This document shows positions 62,076-64,000 of a stretch of 64,000 nt of DNA, in pieces. A program made the position numbers and the translations under genes. Source of the stretch: Calothrix sp. FI2-JRJ7 (GTDB taxonomy: Bacteria > Cyanobacteriota > Cyanobacteriia > Cyanobacteriales > Nostocaceae); contig JAHHGX010000072.1 in the NCBI GenBank assembly GCA_019359675.1, forward strand, positions 141,959 through 205,958, in the 5' to 3' direction. The notes under the pieces were generated by a model. It was not told the origin of the DNA and made no database searches. It saw only the letters and a list, made by a program, of their open reading frames with translations. How positions within the stretch are numbered: the first letter of the stretch is position 1; each line of letters begins with the position of its first letter.

Positions 62076-63911
62076 ATGACTACAACCACTCAATTTCCAA
62101 TAAATCTAGGCGCCTATAAATACATATCGCTCAATCCGGCAAATACGACATTGACAGCAGAACAAAGAGAAGCACTGAAAGCGAATATTCAACTTTGCCG
62201 TGATGCGATAGTCTTTTTCACTGCCACTGGAGCAGCTAGAGGAGTAGGTGGTCACACGGGTGGACCCTACGACACAGTGCCAGAAGTAATGATTCTCGAT
62301 GCATTCTTTCGAGGCGCCGCTTCGGAGTTTGTGCCCATATTCTTTGATGAAGCAGGACATAGAGTTGGTACTCAGTATTTAATGTCAGCGTTGCATGGTG
62401 ATTTACCAGAACAGCAACTTCTACGTTATCGCGAAGCACATTCCAAATTACCAGGACACCCGGAACTTGGCTTAACTCCTGGTGTAAAATTTAGTTCTGG
62501 GCGCCTGGGTCACATGTGGCCCTATGTCAACGGTGTTGCAATGGCACATCCAGGTAAAACGGTTTTTTGTTTGGGTTCTGATGGTTCGCAACAAGAAGGT
62601 AACGATGCTGAAGCTGCACGTTTAGCTGCCGCTTTACATTTAAATGTAAAATTAATCATTGATGATAACGATGTAACAATAGCTGGACACCCATCTAAAT
62701 ATCTGCCTGGGTATAGCGTTGCTAAAACTTTAACAGGGCATGGTTTGAAAGTATTAGAGGGAGACGGGGAAGATATAGATGATTTATATCGTCGTTTATG
62801 TGAAGCAGTAAATACCCCAGGTCCAATTGCTGTTATTAACAAACGTCCAATGTGTCCAGCAATTGAAGGTTTAGAAGGCTCAACTCATGGTCATGATGTA
62901 ATATCTGTAGATTTAGCAATTAAATATTTAGAGTCACGCGGACACAGTGCAGCAGTTAAATACCTTAAAAATATCGAAAAACCCAAACAAACTTATACAT
63001 TCCTTGGTTCTAGCGATAAATGGGGCGCCAACCGTAACGTCTTTGGTGAAGCGGTGGTAAATATATTAAGTAGAATGAGCGAAGCAGAACGTAAGGAAAA
63101 AGTCAAAGTTATTGATAGTGACTTAGAAGGGTCATGCGGTTTGAAGAAAATTCACGATGCATATCCAGAAGTCTTTGTACCTTCGGGTATTATGGAGCGT
63201 GGTAACTTCTCTGCTGCTGCTGGGTTTGGTATGGAAGCCGGAAAGCAAGGAATTTTTGCCACCTTTTCCGCATTTTTAGAAATGTGTATATCCGAAATTA
63301 CAATGGCACGTTTGAACTACTCGAATGTGCTGTGTCACTTCTCCCACGCGGGTATTGACGATATGGCAGATAACACCTGCCACTTTGGTATAAATAACAT
63401 GTTTGCCGACAACGGTTTAGATGATGGTCATGAAACACGTCTATACTTCCCAGCAGACACCAACCAAATGACAGCTTGTGTAGAAGCAATATTCTCTGAC
63501 CCAGGACTACGGTTTATTTTCTCAACTCGTTCCAAGGTGCCGACAATTAAAGGTAGCGACGGTAACGAATTATTTGGAGGTGGCTATAAATTTGTACCTG
63601 GTAAAGATGAAGTAGTACGTGAAGGAACACAAGGTTATATTGTCAGCTTTGGTGATGCCTTATACCGCGCGCTTGATGCAGTAGAACGTCTTAAACAAGA
63701 AGGAATAGATGTAGGGTTAATTAACAAACCAACTCTAAATGTTATCGACGAAGAAATGATAGCGAAAATTGGTAAGGCGCCTTTCGTTCTTGTTGTAGAA
63801 GCATTCAACCGTCGTACTGGTTTAGGAAGTCGTTTTGGCTCTTGGTTATTAGAGCGCGGATATACTCCTAAATATACCCCTCTTCTGTCACTCTCCGAAT
63901 TCAAGAAATAA
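62076..63911 (+). CDS. Transketolase-family protein
   Basis: 611 residues. The thiamine diphosphate site is seen in GSDGSQQEGNDAEAARLAAA and LIIDDNDVTIAG; HTGGPYDTVPEV and SGRLGHMWPYVNGVAMA lie in the first domain; the second domain has ERGNFSAAAGFGMEAGKQGI and FSHAGIDDMADNTCHFG. The last domain ends with RFGSWLLERGYTPKYTPLLS, some 30 residues before the usual end of the family. It is divergent from standard TktA and appears to be a second transketolase, placed under a DeoR-type regulator, which suggests a special sugar-phosphate route rather than the Calvin cycle. Confidence 0.85.
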   Translation: MTTTTQFPINLGAYKYISLNPANTTLTAEQREALKANIQLCRDAIVFFTATGAARGVGGHTGGPYDTVPEVMILDAFFRGAASEFVPIFFDEAGHRVGTQYLMSALHGDLPEQQLLRYREAHSKLPGHPELGLTPGVKFSSGRLGHMWPYVNGVAMAHPGKTVFCLGSDGSQQEGNDAEAARLAAALHLNVKLIIDDNDVTIAGHPSKYLPGYSVAKTLTGHGLKVLEGDGEDIDDLYRRLCEAVNTPGPIAVINKRPMCPAIEGLEGSTHGHDVISVDLAIKYLESRGHSAAVKYLKNIEKPKQTYTFLGSSDKWGANRNVFGEAVVNILSRMSEAERKEKVKVIDSDLEGSCGLKKIHDAYPEVFVPSGIMERGNFSAAAGFGMEAGKQGIFATFSAFLEMCISEITMARLNYSNVLCHFSHAGIDDMADNTCHFGINNMFADNGLDDGHETRLYFPADTNQMTACVEAIFSDPGLRFIFSTRSKVPTIKGSDGNELFGGGYKFVPGKDEVVREGTQGYIVSFGDALYRALDAVERLKQEGIDVGLINKPTLNVIDEEMIAKIGKAPFVLVVEAFNRRTGLGSRFGSWLLERGYTPKYTPLLSLSEFKK

Positions 63912-64000
63912 GAAATAACCGGATTAACTAGAAGAACAAAATGGTTGGTATTGATTGATTAGACTAATTAGATGATTGAATCCGAGCATTAATTTAGAAT

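Noticed and set aside
1..64000. tRNA, rRNA and known riboswitches
   Set aside because: A visual scan of the spacers found no cloverleaf with a GTTCRAATC-type T-arm, no rRNA core sequences and no recognisable riboswitch motif; a covariance-model search would be needed to exclude them.

Overview
This window reads as chromosome of a filamentous, probably heterocyst-forming (Nostocales-type) cyanobacterium. The evidence is a ferredoxin-thioredoxin reductase catalytic subunit, an rbp (RRM) gene followed by rpsU, a PilT-type pilus ATPase, several two-component proteins of cyanobacterial style, long AT-rich spacers and several families of short dispersed palindromic repeats typical of the group. The usual cyanobacterial octamer palindrome GCGATCGC was not seen, whereas the hexamer GGCGCC occurs about 75 times by eye, both in genes and between them. 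The species is not identified. No rRNA, tRNA or CRISPR array was found.

Layout. 1-6.3 kb: 5' part of a PilT-like gene, a DUF58 protein, ftrC overlapping a DUF309 gene, a small conserved protein, a lone receiver protein and polyphosphate kinase. 6.4-12.5 kb (minus strand): a chaperone-usher type fimbrial cluster with two exported subunits, a PapD-like chaperone and a very large usher. 13.4-14.9 kb: a sensor kinase whose coding sequence contains a dispersed repeat. 15.1-19.5 kb: four toxin-antitoxin loci around an ABC exporter; one (hicAB) looks intact and three are decayed. 19.5-24.4 kb: a hybrid multi-PAS kinase, a divergent MarR regulator/YdcZ-type transporter pair with palindromic operators, and small hypotheticals.

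24.5-36.5 kb is a rearranged area. Fragments of alcohol dehydrogenase-like genes flank a cassette of response regulator, membrane histidine kinase and GAF-kinase. A second, partly decayed copy of the cassette lies at 33.2-36.6 kb, inside the exopolysaccharide cluster. 31.0-50.0 kb (minus strand) is a Wzx/Wzy-type exopolysaccharide cluster: Wzz/GumC-like chain-length protein, Wzy-like polymerase, GT14, Wzx flippase, two tandem pairs of GT2 enzymes, a GH5 glycosidase, a GT4, an Fe(II)/2-oxoglutarate oxygenase, a WecG/TagA enzyme and the initiating polyprenyl-phosphate sugar transferase. Three transcription units in it share a 75-76 bp upstream element.

51.0-64 kb: a SemiSWEET-like protein next to an ABC exporter, a DUF2267 protein, rbp-rpsU, several cyanobacterial hypotheticals, two methyltransferases, a GT39 membrane glycosyltransferase, and a DeoR-type regulator divergent from a transketolase with an inverted repeat between them.

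The strongest candidates for under-described biology are the cyanobacterial chaperone-usher cluster with its unusual usher, the duplicated two-component cassette bracketed by a split dehydrogenase gene, and the shared element in front of exopolysaccharide genes.
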